A DNA stretch of 64,000 nt from Anaerobacillus alkalidiazotrophicus (GTDB lineage: Bacteria; Bacillota; Bacilli; Bacillales_H; Anaerobacillaceae). How positions within the stretch are numbered: position 1 is the stretch's first letter; each line of letters begins with the position of its first letter. Under the pieces are notes generated by a model, which saw only the letters and a program-made list of their open reading frames with translations, ran no database searches and was not told the origin of the DNA. The translations under genes and the position numbers were made by a program. This document shows positions 45,292-55,119 of this stretch, in pieces. The stretch covers positions 1,414,630 to 1,478,629 of the forward strand of contig NZ_MLQS01000001.1 of NCBI RefSeq assembly GCF_001866055.1, in the 5' to 3' direction.

Positions 45292-45516
45292 CTAGTTCGT
45301 TACTTGCGTTTTACAATGGAACGTGTAAAAACAGGTGAAAAATTAGATGGACCACTAGAATTTAAAAAAAGTATTGCAAAAAGAATATCCGTTGTGCTAA
45401 AATCTATTTATGAAAGCGGTTAAAGTAATGCGACAATCTTTAAAGCAACCTGTATTTGAAGCAGAAGCTGTATATTTAAACATTCATTTGCGAAGGCTTA
45501 CAAATAAAAGTGAATA
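45292..45516 (+). pseudogene. Remnant of a GlcT-type antiterminator (PRD fragments)
   Basis: In one frame the stretch reads RYLRFTMERVKTGEKLDGPL, typical of a PRD domain, and hits a stop after KSIYESG. In a shifted frame PVFEAEAVYLNIHLRRLTNKSE resembles the end of PRD2. The RNA-binding domain and most of both PRDs are missing. Location directly before RAT sites and ptsG is where glcT lies in B. subtilis. A functional antiterminator would have to be encoded elsewhere. Confidence 0.68.
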
Positions 45517-45533
45517 ATGTATAGTTCTACTTC

Positions 45534-45631
45534 TTTACGTGTAACTAATTCGATTAGGCATAAGTAGAGAAAGAGGGATGCAAAATGAGCTTATGAAAAT
45601 AAGTTCATCTGTATCGGAAATCTCTTTTTTT
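45534..45631 (+). promoter_or_regulatory. First RAT antiterminator site with overlapping terminator
   Basis: The RAT-like sequence (45534-45568: TTTACGTGTAACTAATTCG then ATTAGGCATAAGT) resembles the GlcT target in the ptsG leader. A terminator follows: ATGAGCTTAT pairs with ATAAGTTCAT inside AGAGGGAT/AAATCTCT, with a long T-run. Confidence 0.68.
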
Positions 45632-45656
45632 ACTATGTCTTTTTCTGTGCCTTATA

Positions 45657-45689
45657 AGAAAACGCTTACTTTTACTAAAACTTTATAAT
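45657..45689 (+). promoter_or_regulatory. Candidate cre site and promoter between the two RAT modules
   Basis: AGAAAACGCTTACT (45657-45670) is close to the CcpA cre consensus. TATAAT (45684-45689) is a good -10; the cre covers where the -35 should be. CcpA would thus block or adjust a second promoter. Confidence 0.45.
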
Positions 45690-45698
45690 TAGTTTATC

Positions 45699-45805
45699 TT
45701 TACGTGTAACTGATACGATCAGGCATAAGTGAAGAAAGCTGCAAGGGTACTAGTAATCTAGTTGATCAAGATTACTATACCACATCACCATACTTGCACT
45801 TTTTT
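45699..45805 (+). promoter_or_regulatory. Second RAT site with terminator, ptsG leader
   Basis: RAT2 (45699-45735: TTTACGTGTAACTGATACG then ATCAGGCATAAGTGA) is closer to the B. subtilis ptsG RAT than RAT1. The terminator stem includes TAGTAATCT/AGATTACTA and GCAAG/CTTGC with a T-run after it. The ptsG start is 72 bp beyond. Confidence 0.75.
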
Positions 45806-45876
45806 CTCTTATGTCTGTTTTTTTATTTCACAAATTGGTAAACAAAAACCTAAAAATTTTTGAGAGGAGCATTTAT

Positions 45877-47868
45877 ATGTTTAAAAATTTATTTGGAACA
45901 CTTCAAAAAGTAGGTAAAGCGTTAATGTTACCAGTAGCCCTTCTTCCTGCAGCAGGTATTTTACTTGCATTTGGTAATGCTTTGCAAAACCCGCAGTTAA
46001 CAGATCGTATGCCGTTCTTAGAGGCAGGATGGATTGTGTTAATTGCTCAAGTTATGGAGCAAGCAGGTGGAATTGTTTTTGGTAACCTCGCTTTATTATT
46101 CGCGGTGGGGGTTGCTGTTGGACTAGCTGGTGGTGACGGTGTTGCTGGACTTGCAGCTATCATTGGTTACTTAATCATGAATGTTACAATGGGAACTTAT
46201 TTAGGAATTACACCAGAGCAACTTGCAGATCCTGCTTTTGCAAATGTATTGGGTATTCCAACAATGCAAACAGGAGTATTTGGTGGTATTATCGTTGGTA
46301 TTTTAGCTTCTTTTATGTACAAAAAGTATTACAATATCGAATTACCTTCATATTTAGGATTTTTTGCTGGTAAACGTTTCGTTCCGATTATTACGGCGGC
46401 ATCTGCTGTTGTATTAGGGGTTGCAATGGTTTACATTTGGGGTCCAATTCAAAGTGGATTAAATGCTTTCTCTCACAGTATGATTGACTCAAATTTAACA
46501 GTAGCAGCATTCATTTTTGGTATTATTGAACGTGCTTTAATTCCATTTGGTTTACACCATATTTTCTATTCACCATTTTGGTTTGAGTTTGGTCAATATG
46601 TAGATGTAGCTGGAAACGTGGCTCGAGGAGATCAACAAATATTCTTTGCACAAATGAGAGATGGCGTGGAATTTACAGCAGGAACGTTCATGACTGGTAA
46701 GTTTCCATTTATGATGTTTGGTCTACCTGCAGCAGCACTAGCTATTTATCATTGTGCTAAGCCTGAAAACAAAAAGTATGTAGCAGGTATTATGGGGTCT
46801 GCGGCATTAACTTCATTTTTAACAGGTATTACTGAGCCAATCGAGTTTGCGTTTTTATTCGTAGCACCAATTCTATTTGCTATTCACGCAGTGTTTGCAG
46901 GTTTTTCATTTATGCTTATGCATATTTTAAATGTTAAAATTGGAATGACATTCTCTGGTGGTATTATTGACTTTTTACTTTTTGGAGTTCTTCCAAACCG
47001 TACGGATTGGTGGTTAGTTATTCCTGTAGGTTTAGTTTTCTCAGTTGTTTATTATTTCGGGTTCCGTTTTGCTATTCAAAAGTTTAATTTAAAAACGCCA
47101 GGTCGCGAAGATGAAAATGTTGATGCACAAGCAAACGGTGGAAAAGTCGATGAGTTACCGATTAAAGTTTTAGAAGCTATGGGTGGAAAAGAAAACTTAG
47201 ATCATTTAGATGCTTGTATTACTCGTTTACGTGTTTCTGTAAAAGATATTAAAAAAGTAAATAAAGATGAGTTGAAAAAAATAGGGGCAGCAGGTGTACT
47301 TGAAGTAGGAAACAACATTCAAGCTATTTTTGGACCAAGGTCTGAAAATATTAAAGGCCAAATTGAAGATATTATTTCTGGTAGAACGTCGGTTAAACAA
47401 GAAGAACAACCAACGAAAGTTGTAAAAAGTACGACAGTAAATGAAACGTATCTTTCACCGATGAAAGGTAAACTTTTACCAATTTCTGAGGTGCCTGATC
47501 AAGTATTCTCGCAAAAAATGATGGGTGATGGATTTGCCATCTTACCGAACAGTGGAGATGTAGTAGCTCCTGTTAATGCAAAAGTTGTTAATGTATTCCC
47601 TACTAAACATGCGATCGGTTTAGAAACAGAAGGTGGAAAAGAAATTATTATTCATGTGGGAATCGACACAGTAAATTTAAAAGGGCAAGGCTTTGAAGTA
47701 GTTGTTAAAGCTGGAGATGTTGTTAAACAAGGTCAATTGTTAATGAAAGTTGACTTAAAATATATCAAAAAACACGCTTCTTCCATTGTTACACCAGTTG
47801 TATTTGCGAATCTAGCAGCAGGTGAAACGGTTTCACTGGAAGGAAAAACAATTAAAATCACAAATTAA
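45877..47868 (+). CDS. ptsG: Glucose PTS permease EIICBA (PtsG)
   Basis: 663 residues from ATG 45877 after GAGAGGAGC; ATG 45811 lies next to the terminator and is not plausible. EIIC membrane domain about 1-400 ([45 protein letters not shown]). EIIB about 430-510 has the phospho-Cys in [14 protein letters not shown] about 530-663 has the active His in IIHVGIDTV. It imports and phosphorylates glucose. Leader RAT sites show antitermination control. Its EIIA may also serve NagP, which lacks one. Confidence 0.94.
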   Translation: MFKNLFGTLQKVGKALMLPVALLPAAGILLAFGNALQNPQLTDRMPFLEAGWIVLIAQVMEQAGGIVFGNLALLFAVGVAVGLAGGDGVAGLAAIIGYLIMNVTMGTYLGITPEQLADPAFANVLGIPTMQTGVFGGIIVGILASFMYKKYYNIELPSYLGFFAGKRFVPIITAASAVVLGVAMVYIWGPIQSGLNAFSHSMIDSNLTVAAFIFGIIERALIPFGLHHIFYSPFWFEFGQYVDVAGNVARGDQQIFFAQMRDGVEFTAGTFMTGKFPFMMFGLPAAALAIYHCAKPENKKYVAGIMGSAALTSFLTGITEPIEFAFLFVAPILFAIHAVFAGFSFMLMHILNVKIGMTFSGGIIDFLLFGVLPNRTDWWLVIPVGLVFSVVYYFGFRFAIQKFNLKTPGREDENVDAQANGGKVDELPIKVLEAMGGKENLDHLDACITRLRVSVKDIKKVNKDELKKIGAAGVLEVGNNIQAIFGPRSENIKGQIEDIISGRTSVKQEEQPTKVVKSTTVNETYLSPMKGKLLPISEVPDQVFSQKMMGDGFAILPNSGDVVAPVNAKVVNVFPTKHAIGLETEGGKEIIIHVGIDTVNLKGQGFEVVVKAGDVVKQGQLLMKVDLKYIKKHASSIVTPVVFANLAAGETVSLEGKTIKITN

Positions 47869-47875
47869 TATTTGT

Positions 47876-47909
47876 AAAAGGTCTGGTGCTAACGGTACCA
47901 GACCTTTTT
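47876..47909 (+). terminator. Terminator of ptsG
   Basis: AAAAGGTCTGGT and ACCAGACCTTTT form a perfect 12-bp stem followed by TTTTT. Confidence 0.92.
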
Positions 47910-48014
47910 AAATTTAAACCCTCGTGCCTAGTCACCACCCGAAGATTGTAATATTTTGTCGAAGGTTTTGGAAGGTAGTATTTGTTTAGACATTCTTTTC
48001 CTTTGAGATAACAA

Positions 48015-48329
48015 GTGACGTTTATTACTCCTTCAGACACAATACCACCCAATTTTGCTTTTGTTAGATACAAGCAATATCTCTTGGACGAAGGTTTTGC
48101 AATTGCGACGATCAATGAAAAAATCAACAGTTTGAAAGTATACAATGATTTTCTCCGAATGAAAGGCGTCGTAAATGACTCCTCCATATACAAGAAACGT
48201 AATCGACTTATGATCGCTGCAGGAAGTGAGCATGTCGTGACTGCCCTGTTAGACAAAGAAGTAGAACTACTGCTGTTCTACCTAGAGGAGCAAAGGAAAT
48301 TAATCATGAGAAATATAGTGAAGTTCTAA
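48015..48329 (+). pseudogene. N-terminal fragment of a tyrosine recombinase
   Basis: 104 residues. FVRYKQYLLDEGFAIATINEKINSLKVYNDFLRMKG matches the SAM-like DNA-binding domain of phage-type integrases. The catalytic domain with the R-H-R-Y residues is absent; the frame ends shortly after. Most likely a remnant of a mobile element. No ribosome binding site is evident. Confidence 0.6.
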
Positions 48330-48427
48330 ATTTATTCTTGAAAAGGGTCGACTTAGTTGTTATATTAATAATAAGAATATATGTTCTATTTTGGTGAGTG
48401 AGAAAGTATAAAATTCCTTACTTGGAA

Positions 48428-48580
48428 ACTGTCTAGCGCAAGCGCCCTATCGACTAGAAAGCTTCCTTCGTCTCGTCTACGATAAGTCGAGAACGAAAGT
48501 CTAACGACTTTCGACTCTCCTATATCTCACTCGACTTAGTCCAGCTTATTACGTCGATGAGCAAGGGCGCTTGTGCTTTT
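48428..48580. repeat. ~150-bp palindromic intergenic repeat
   Basis: Ends AGCGCAAGCGCCCT (48435-48448) and AGGGCGCTTGTGCT (48564-48577) are inverted repeats; inner hairpins include GAAAGTC/GACTTTC. The CTGTCTAGCGC...GCGCTTGTGC form looks like the common Bacillaceae repeat class with CTGTCTAG ends. The rest of 48330-48762 has no gene. Confidence 0.75.
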
Positions 48581-48762
48581 CTTATTTTCGTAGCATATTA
48601 GTACATGCCTTGCTTTAAACACTCCACATCCACGATTCAGCACTTGAATAACCACCTAATCAACACTTAAGAATACCCCACTCAGCGAGATTTTTGCACT
48701 AGTCGTTTTTTTCAAAAATTAAAAATATGTTATAATAATAGAACTAAGGAGAAACGGAAATC

Positions 48763-49665
48763 ATGCAAGAAGAATTACCGATTAATTGGTTGAAACCTAA
48801 GAATGATTTTGTGTTTAAGTTATTGTTTGGAAGTGAAGACGAAGGGTCTAATCAACTACTTTTAGCATTTCTAAATGATGTTCTTGATGTACCAGAAGGT
48901 CAAAGTCTAGCCAAAGTAGAAATCTTAAATCCCAATCTAAACAAGAAATTTCTTAAAGATAAGGAAGCAATCTTAGATGTCCGAGCAAGAGTGGTAGGAT
49001 TGGGGTACATTAATGTAGAAATTCAATTAACAAATCAGAAGAACATACACAAACGTTCACTTTTTTATGCTTCAAGATTATACGAGGGACAGCTAGGTGA
49101 AAAGGGGAAATATAGAACCTTAACGAAAGTAGTTGCTATTAACCTAATCGATTTTAATTATTTTCAATCTGAAGATTACCGTAGATGTTTTGGTTTAAAA
49201 GAAGATGGCACCTTAGAACCGTTTCCAGATGATTTAATGAAGTTACACTTTTTTGAAATGCCTAAGTTTAGAGCATTAGATAAAAATGGGAAGATAGCAA
49301 CGAATGATCGAATGGCAAAGTGGTTACGCTTTTTAACAAATACCGATGATACGAGGTGGGAAGAAATGGCGAAACAGGATCCGATGTTAGAGCTAAGTGT
49401 TGAGAAATTACGACTTGCGAGTATGGACCCAGAAATTCGAATGCAGTATGAGGCTCGTGAGAAAGCCTTAAGGGATATCGAATCGATTCGTGATGATGCT
49501 TTGGAAGAAGGGAAGTTAGAAGGGAAATTAGAAGGAAAAGAAGAAGGGAAAGAAGAAGTCGCCCAAACTATGCTTCGAGAAGGTATGGAAATTTCTTTTG
49601 TTATTCGTATGACCGGACTTTCAAGGGAAGTTGTAGAGAATCTAGCGTCAAAGCTAAAAAGCTAA
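48763..49665 (+). CDS. Rpn family recombination-promoting nuclease
   Basis: 300 residues, with AAGGAGAAACGG before the start. The PD-(D/E)XK-type core is visible: FKLLFGSED, EAILDVRARVVGLGYINVEIQL with acidic D and ExQ residues, and RSLFYASRLYEGQL. The C-terminus has a Gly/Lys/Glu repeat (EGKLEGKLEGKEEGKEE) and REGMEISFVIRMTGLSREVVENLA. Rpn/YhgA proteins promote RecA-independent recombination; many are encoded in mobile contexts. The neighbouring integrase fragment fits this. Confidence 0.88.
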   Translation: MQEELPINWLKPKNDFVFKLLFGSEDEGSNQLLLAFLNDVLDVPEGQSLAKVEILNPNLNKKFLKDKEAILDVRARVVGLGYINVEIQLTNQKNIHKRSLFYASRLYEGQLGEKGKYRTLTKVVAINLIDFNYFQSEDYRRCFGLKEDGTLEPFPDDLMKLHFFEMPKFRALDKNGKIATNDRMAKWLRFLTNTDDTRWEEMAKQDPMLELSVEKLRLASMDPEIRMQYEAREKALRDIESIRDDALEEGKLEGKLEGKEEGKEEVAQTMLREGMEISFVIRMTGLSREVVENLASKLKS

Positions 49666-49879
49666 AGGTTATCAAGTTGGGAACTATTTCTAGTGCCAGT
49701 CACGACCCGATAAAAAGCTGCTGTAAATGTAATAAAAAGGAAAAGTTAGTGGGTTGCTGTCGATTATTTCCCGAAAAATATCGAGAAAAGGAATCTGGTA
49801 ATTGGTTTACATTTTCAACTAAATTACCTGGATATTTACGGTATGTTATCTACGTTAAATTTGATACACTATTCAAAGG

Positions 49880-49923
49880 AAATCCCTTGTAGACCTACGT
49901 TAGAATAGGAGTGCAAGGGATTT
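49880..49923. terminator. Inverted repeat between convergent genes
   Basis: AAATCCCTTG and CAAGGGATTT form a perfect 10-bp stem with a large loop; it lies between the rpn gene and the minus-strand genes. Terminator activity is possible on either strand. Confidence 0.5.
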
Positions 49924-49934
49924 CGTATTTATAT

Positions 49935-50369
49935 TTACACTTTAAAATCATAAGCAGATGGGTGTGAGTTAGTAGTAAAAGTGTGCTCTTGATGATACTC
50001 GGTACTTTCATAGATTTCAAATTCAACTTTATACAGTACTCGATCAATTTCCACTAAAACAAACCACGGTTGAAAAACGTTGATTGTCTCATTGTTAAAT
50101 AGGTATTGAATACCTAATGTGTTTGTGACATACCGTGTCTTATTTTTTGTATATTTTAAGGGAATATCGTAAACAGCTACTGGATGTTTAGGTTCGGACT
50201 GAATATACCAGTGATAGCGAACCGTCGTTTCCTCTTTTTGATCAATTTGAACTAAAACCGTTACGGAATGGTTATGTTGTGTAAATCGTTCTATTATTTC
50301 AACAGGTTGAAAGTCTTCAGTCGCTCCTTCGCAAAGAACTATAGATTGAACAACATTCTTTGTCCTCAT
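49935..50369 (-). CDS. Protein of unknown function, probably all-beta
   Basis: 144 residues. The start ATG overlaps the stop of the preceding gene (TAATG), so the two are coupled. There is no signal peptide or membrane helix; the sequence alternates hydrophobic and polar residues as in beta-sandwich proteins, for example HNHSVTVLVQIDQKEETTVRYHWYI. I do not recognise a family. It could act with its upstream partner in an intracellular complex. Confidence 0.55.
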   Translation of the reverse strand: MRTKNVVQSIVLCEGATEDFQPVEIIERFTQHNHSVTVLVQIDQKEETTVRYHWYIQSEPKHPVAVYDIPLKYTKNKTRYVTNTLGIQYLFNNETINVFQPWFVLVEIDRVLYKVEFEIYESTEYHQEHTFTTNSHPSAYDFKV

Positions 50370-50656
50370 TAGCTACTCATTTGTCCCCATAGAAAGTTTT
50401 TGAGTAATGGTGTTTTTGAATATTGAACGATATAGCCAACGTTATCCGCTATTTTTATATGTGTACATGTATGAGAATGAAATGATTGAGAGTTTCCTTG
50501 TTTTATTAACCTGTTATTTTGAGAGAGTGTGGATAGAATACCGTTTCTAAGTTGTCCATTATCTACAGAATGTAATTGAATGGTGTGTACATTTCTGTTC
50601 GATCTTTTTAGGTGATGTATTTGTCCTTGAAAATCAATTCCTAAATTGGATAGCAT
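50369..50656 (-). CDS. Small protein of unknown function
   Basis: 95 residues from ATG 50656, downstream of TGGGATGTGAT; a TTG at 50674 is an alternative. It is rich in His, Ser, Asn and Gln and has no recognisable motif or membrane helix. Coupled to the next gene by TAATG. The pair may be a spore or phage-type accessory module, but there is no direct evidence. Confidence 0.45.
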   Translation of the reverse strand: MLSNLGIDFQGQIHHLKRSNRNVHTIQLHSVDNGQLRNGILSTLSQNNRLIKQGNSQSFHSHTCTHIKIADNVGYIVQYSKTPLLKNFLWGQMSS

Positions 50657-50674
50657 TTCTAGATCACATCCCAA

Positions 50675-51405
50675 CTACCATAAAATGGTTTCTATTAAAT
50701 ATAACTATATTACTGTAAAGAAAAGTTGTCAATAAATTGAAACTATTTTAATGCCGAATTTTCAGATAGATTACTGTAAATGTTGTTAAACCAATAAATA
50801 TTAAGTGTTTTGGGGGATATACCGAAAATGTTTAATATATTATTTTAGGATAATATAAACTTGTCGAATATAACGTTATTCTTTCGAAAAAAGTAGAAGT
50901 TTGTATCTGGACTTTGGAATTACCAATCTGATGAAGGGATAAGGGGGCTTGTGAGGCTCTACCTGTCACACCACGAAATACATTTAGGACGGGACTGAGA
51001 AGAGGTAACGGTAACCAATGAACTGATTTAAAATGGAATTATTGTTAATTAATATGTCTTTATCAATAAATCATCCCCTTTTTTTACCATTTTAGTAGGC
51101 GTTTCCTACCGATACAAGCAGAATCCCGAATAGTTAGAAATATCATTATATTATAGGATATTGTTGAATTTTGGAATTTTCTGCGATAGTATTTTGAATA
51201 TATTAGAAAATTTTTAAAATCTTCTCAATTGAAAATTAGTGGTTATTTGAGTAGTGGAGGGTAATAGATGGCTAACCTTCATTAGTTAAATTTCATTAGT
51301 AGATAAAATTCTTAGAGGGGGGAATGAATGCTTTAAAACGAAGAGGGTGGATGTCGTTAAATTTTAGTTAGTATAGTTATAAATTACTATGAAAGTAGGC
51401 CAAAT
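50675..51405. other. Noncoding region upstream of the chemoreceptor
   Basis: About 730 bp with no gene. A GC-richer patch (50940-51025, GGGGGCTTGTGAGGCTCTAC and so on to GAGAAGAGGTAACGGTAACC) stands out from AT-rich flanks and may be structured RNA, but I cannot match it to a known riboswitch. No convincing sigma-D promoter is visible near the receptor gene. Confidence 0.4.
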
Positions 51406-53394
51406 ATGAAAAGTATTAAAACAAAACTAGTTGTCTCTTTTTCGATACTAATTTTAATCATATCGATATTAATAGGGGGCATTTCATTATTAAGTGCTAG
51501 TAATGCGATTGAGCATGAAGCGGAAGCAGGTTTACTTGCGATTGCAACTGAAGGAGCGCGGTTAACAGAGAGTCGGGTTGAAACTCAAAAACAGGCTTTG
51601 CAGTTAATCGCAAATCTTGAAGAAATAGAAAGTATGGATTTGGAAAGGCAACAGCCGGTCCTAGAAAGACAAGTTGCGAGAACTAATTTTCTTGCACTTG
51701 CAATTGTTCAACCAGATGGAACGGCCTATTATAGTGACGGTACTACTGTGCAATTGGGAGATCGAGACTATGTGAAAAGGGCATTTAATGGAGAAACAAA
51801 CGTTTCTGACATAATTGTAAGTCGTGTTACGAATGAGCCCATGCTTATGTATGCAACGCCGATTGAAAGAGATGGAAGTGTAGTCGGGGTGCTAATTGGC
51901 CGAAGAGATGGATATGCATTAAGTAACATTACTGATATGATCGGATATGGTGAGCATGGATATGCTTATATGATTAATAGTGATGGAACAACGGTAGCTC
52001 ATCCAGAAAGAGATAGGGTAGCCAATCTATGGAATCCGAACGATTCTGTAGCGGATGATAAAAGTTTAGAGTCTGTTGCGTCATTATTTACTAGAGCAAT
52101 TGAGGAAAAAAGAGGGATAAGTCAGTATAATTTTTTAGATCGAGATGTTTATGCTAGTTATGCGCCTGTTGAAGGAACTGATTGGGTACTTGTTGTCACA
52201 GCACATCGAGCTGAAGTGCTAGAAGCAATTCCTGGCCTACAAAGAAACATAATGGTAGCAACTCTTATTATTTTATTAGTTAGTATAGTGATTACTAACT
52301 TACTAGGATCGTCGATTACGAAACCTATTATTAAAATTATTGGCCACTCTGAGAAAATGGCAGATTTGGATTTAACAGAAGATGTGCCAGAAACACTTCT
52401 TAATAAGAAGGACGAGGTTGGTAATTTATCGCAAGCACTGCAGATAATTTCGAATAATTTGAGAGTGATTATTAAGGAGATTAATCATTCATCAGATCAA
52501 GTATCTTCAGCATCAGAGGAGTTAACAGCAACCACCTTACAATCAACGACCGCGGCTGAGGAAGTAGCAAAAACAATTAGTGAAATTGCTCTTGGGGCAT
52601 CAGATCAAGCGCAAAATACTGAAGCAGGTTCTACAAAAGCATATTTATTAGGAGAAACTGTCGCAAAAGAACAAGCCTACGTCAAAGAGCTTAATGAAGC
52701 TTCACATAGAGTAAATCAAGTCGTTGAAGAAGGCTTAACTGAAGTTCAAAAATTAACAAACATTGCTATAGAAAGCAGTAAAGCTACAAAAGAAGTCCAA
52801 GAAGGTATCATTAAGACAAACGATAGTGCAAAGCGAATTAGTGAAGCGAGTAATGTAATAGCAACAATATCAGAACAGACCAACCTATTAGCATTAAATG
52901 CGGCTATCGAGGCTGCCCGTGCAGGTGAGGCTGGAAAAGGATTTTCGGTCGTTGCTGACGAGATTAGAAAACTAGCGGAACAGTCATCAAATTCTACTCA
53001 AACGATTGATACGGTTGTCCATGAGCTACAAAATAATTCAAATGCTGCCGTTGAAATCATGGAGAAAGTTTCTTTAATCTTAAAAGAACAAGAAGTTAGT
53101 GTGAAACAAACAAGAGAAAAGTATGAAGCGATTAATCAAGCGATGAAAGAAGCGCAAAACGCCGTTGAAAAATTAAATGTTTCTGGTGAAGAAATGGAAC
53201 AAATGAAAGAAGCGATCATCGATACTTTACAAACGCTTTCAGCTATAGCTGAAGAAAACTCTGCTTCAACACAAGAAGTTTCTGCGACAATGGAAGAACA
53301 AACAGCATCATTAGAAGAGATTGCATCTGCGAGTGAAGGACTTTCAGAATTAGCACAAAGGTTACATACAATTATTTTGAAATTTAAAGTATAA
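51406..53394 (+). CDS. Methyl-accepting chemotaxis protein with dCache sensor
   Basis: 662 residues. Transmembrane helices at about 7-29 and 284-305 enclose an extracellular dCache-type domain ([44 protein letters not shown]). HAMP and the signalling coiled coil follow, with tip [38 protein letters not shown]. The C-terminus lacks an NWETF-type CheR tether. dCache domains bind amino acids or other small ligands. A strong terminator follows. Confidence 0.93.
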   Translation: MKSIKTKLVVSFSILILIISILIGGISLLSASNAIEHEAEAGLLAIATEGARLTESRVETQKQALQLIANLEEIESMDLERQQPVLERQVARTNFLALAIVQPDGTAYYSDGTTVQLGDRDYVKRAFNGETNVSDIIVSRVTNEPMLMYATPIERDGSVVGVLIGRRDGYALSNITDMIGYGEHGYAYMINSDGTTVAHPERDRVANLWNPNDSVADDKSLESVASLFTRAIEEKRGISQYNFLDRDVYASYAPVEGTDWVLVVTAHRAEVLEAIPGLQRNIMVATLIILLVSIVITNLLGSSITKPIIKIIGHSEKMADLDLTEDVPETLLNKKDEVGNLSQALQIISNNLRVIIKEINHSSDQVSSASEELTATTLQSTTAAEEVAKTISEIALGASDQAQNTEAGSTKAYLLGETVAKEQAYVKELNEASHRVNQVVEEGLTEVQKLTNIAIESSKATKEVQEGIIKTNDSAKRISEASNVIATISEQTNLLALNAAIEAARAGEAGKGFSVVADEIRKLAEQSSNSTQTIDTVVHELQNNSNAAVEIMEKVSLILKEQEVSVKQTREKYEAINQAMKEAQNAVEKLNVSGEEMEQMKEAIIDTLQTLSAIAEENSASTQEVSATMEEQTASLEEIASASEGLSELAQRLHTIILKFKV

Positions 53395-53401
53395 AATTTC
53401 T

Positions 53402-53447
53402 ATAGGATCGATCGAGTACCGAGTGACTCCATCGATCCTATTTTTTA
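53402..53447 (+). terminator. Terminator of the chemoreceptor gene
   Basis: ATAGGATCGAT and ATCGATCCTAT form a perfect 11-bp stem followed by TTTTTT. It lies just before the end of the convergent nagP. Confidence 0.88.
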
Positions 53448-53470
53448 AAATATATGGTTTTGGAATCCTT

Positions 53471-54862
53471 CTATGAAGCTGAGTGCTTATTGTTCATGAG
53501 ATCTTGCATGGCATTTGCAACAAATTCTACATCTGTACCAACAATTACTTGTAAGCTTGTATTCCCTAATTTCATTGTTCCTTTAGCACCATGTTTTTTT
53601 AATTTTGCTTCGTTCACTTTTGATAGATCATTGATTTTAAGGCGTAGTCTAGTTGCGCAGTGATCTAAGGTAGCGATATTTTCTTTTCCACCAAGATCTT
53701 CTAGAAAATAAAATGCCATTTGATGATATTTATCTCCAGGGATTACTTGTTGGTGATCGTGATTAGAAATATCTTCATCGTCCTCACGTCCAGGAGTTTT
53801 TAAATTAAATTTAAGAATGGCAAAATAGAAGATGATAAAATAGATAACTCCGTAACCGATTCCAATTCCTAATAATAGCCAAGGACGTTGTGCAATCCCT
53901 AAGTTTAAGAAAAAGTCGATGGCCCCAGCGGAAAAACCAAATCCGTGATGGATATCTAATAAATAGGCAAATGCCATTGAACTGGCTGTTAATAAAGCGT
54001 GTATAACAAAAAGGATGGGCGATAGGAACATAAACGTAAACTCAATTGGTTCTGTAACCCCTGTCAAAAAAGAGGTAAAGGCAATACTGATTAATAAACC
54101 AGCAACGATTTTTCGTTGAGATTTCTTAGCTGTTAAAATCATGGCAAGTGCTGCAGCTGGTAATCCGAACATCATAACTGGGAAAAATCCTGCCATAAAT
54201 ATTCCGGCAGATGGATCTCCGGCAAAAAATCGATTTAAGTCCCCAGTAACGCCGTTAAACTCACCAAATACAAACCAAACGAGACTATTTAACACATGGT
54301 GTAACCCAATGGGAATTAAGATTCGGTTCAAAAATCCGAACACACCTACACCGAGTACCCCTGCATTGATAATCCACTCTCCAAGTGCGTTAATTCCAGC
54401 TTGGATAGGCGGCCAAAGGACACTCAAGAGTCCAGCTAATACAATCATTGTAGCTGCTGTTATGATGGGTACAAAGCGTCTTCCGCTGAAAAAACCTAAC
54501 CATTCAGGTAGTTTTATAGTATGGAAGCGATTGTATAATCCCCCTGCGATCACCCCAGATAAAATCCCACCAAGAATGGCCATGTTAATACTTTCGTCAA
54601 TGGCTTTTGTGCCTTCTGTTAGAACCAAATAACCGATGGCCCCTGCTAAACCTGCTGCACCGTTATTGTCTTTTGAAAAACCAACAGCAACACCAATCGC
54701 AAAAATAAGTGCTAGGTTTGCAAAAATGGCAGAACCTGCGCTTGCGACAAAGGGAATATCAAGTAAATCAGGTTGTCCTAATCTTAGTAATAAGGCAACG
54801 GCTGGTAGGACGGCAATTGGTAGCATTAACGCTTTTCCAATTATTTGAAAGAAATTAAGCAT
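53471..54862 (-). CDS. nagP: N-acetylglucosamine PTS permease EIICB
   Basis: 463 residues, with AGAGGAGTG before the start. EIIC domain about 1-365 (MLPIAVLPAVALLLRLGQPDLLDIPF, PIGLHHVLNSLVW, GVTEPIEFTFMF). EIIB at the C-terminus has the phospho-Cys in LDHCATRLRL. No EIIA domain is present, so phosphate must come from another EIIA, for example that of PtsG. Divergent from nagA-nagB-nagR, with a NagR operator in its own promoter region. It imports GlcNAc as GlcNAc-6-phosphate. Confidence 0.92.
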   Translation of the reverse strand: MLNFFQIIGKALMLPIAVLPAVALLLRLGQPDLLDIPFVASAGSAIFANLALIFAIGVAVGFSKDNNGAAGLAGAIGYLVLTEGTKAIDESINMAILGGILSGVIAGGLYNRFHTIKLPEWLGFFSGRRFVPIITAATMIVLAGLLSVLWPPIQAGINALGEWIINAGVLGVGVFGFLNRILIPIGLHHVLNSLVWFVFGEFNGVTGDLNRFFAGDPSAGIFMAGFFPVMMFGLPAAALAMILTAKKSQRKIVAGLLISIAFTSFLTGVTEPIEFTFMFLSPILFVIHALLTASSMAFAYLLDIHHGFGFSAGAIDFFLNLGIAQRPWLLLGIGIGYGVIYFIIFYFAILKFNLKTPGREDDEDISNHDHQQVIPGDKYHQMAFYFLEDLGGKENIATLDHCATRLRLKINDLSKVNEAKLKKHGAKGTMKLGNTSLQVIVGTDVEFVANAMQDLMNNKHSAS

Positions 54863-54930
54863 GTAGTATTCACTCCTCTTTGATTAGTACGCATGGTAGC
54901 GTTCTCTTAAAATAGTAGCACCTAATTATA

Positions 54931-54946
54931 TAGTTGTCTATACCAA
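54931..54946. promoter_or_regulatory. NagR operator at nagP
   Basis: TAGTTGTCTATACCAA is the inverse complement of the site before nagA (TTGGTATAGACAACTA against CTGGTATAGACAACTA). This fits the dre-type operator of NagR/YvoA, based on GGTATAGACAACT. It lies 69 bp upstream of nagP. Confidence 0.85.
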
Positions 54947-55049
54947 TTTAAGATAAGGAAAATAAAAATGTACTAAATAAACGATAAAACAGTTGTGTAT
55001 TAAGAGATTATAGACTTTTTAACATCTTCCCACTAAAATAATCTATGAA

Positions 55050-55065
55050 CTGGTATAGACAACTA
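55050..55065. promoter_or_regulatory. NagR operator at nagA
   Basis: CTGGTATAGACAACTA lies 55 bp upstream of nagA and matches the site at nagP, in opposite orientation. One regulator can therefore control both divergent units. Confidence 0.85.
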
Positions 55066-55119
55066 TCTCTCGCGATGATAGAATGATCTTAAAGTTAAAA
55101 GTGAAAGGAGTGGATCATA

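Noticed and set aside
45811..45876. Longer N-terminus for PtsG
   Set aside because: It begins beside the second leader terminator; GAGAGGAGC and the conserved EIIC start support ATG 45877.
49677..49892. 71-codon open frame after the rpn gene
   Set aside because: No ribosome binding site and no recognisable protein; it runs into an inverted repeat.
50940..51025. Known riboswitch (purine, TPP or SAM type) before the chemoreceptor
   Set aside because: Short similarities such as CTGAGA are present, but the conserved cores of these classes are not.
54141..54848. Two plus-strand frames opposite nagP
   Set aside because: They mirror the hydrophobic EIIC codons of nagP and have no independent support.
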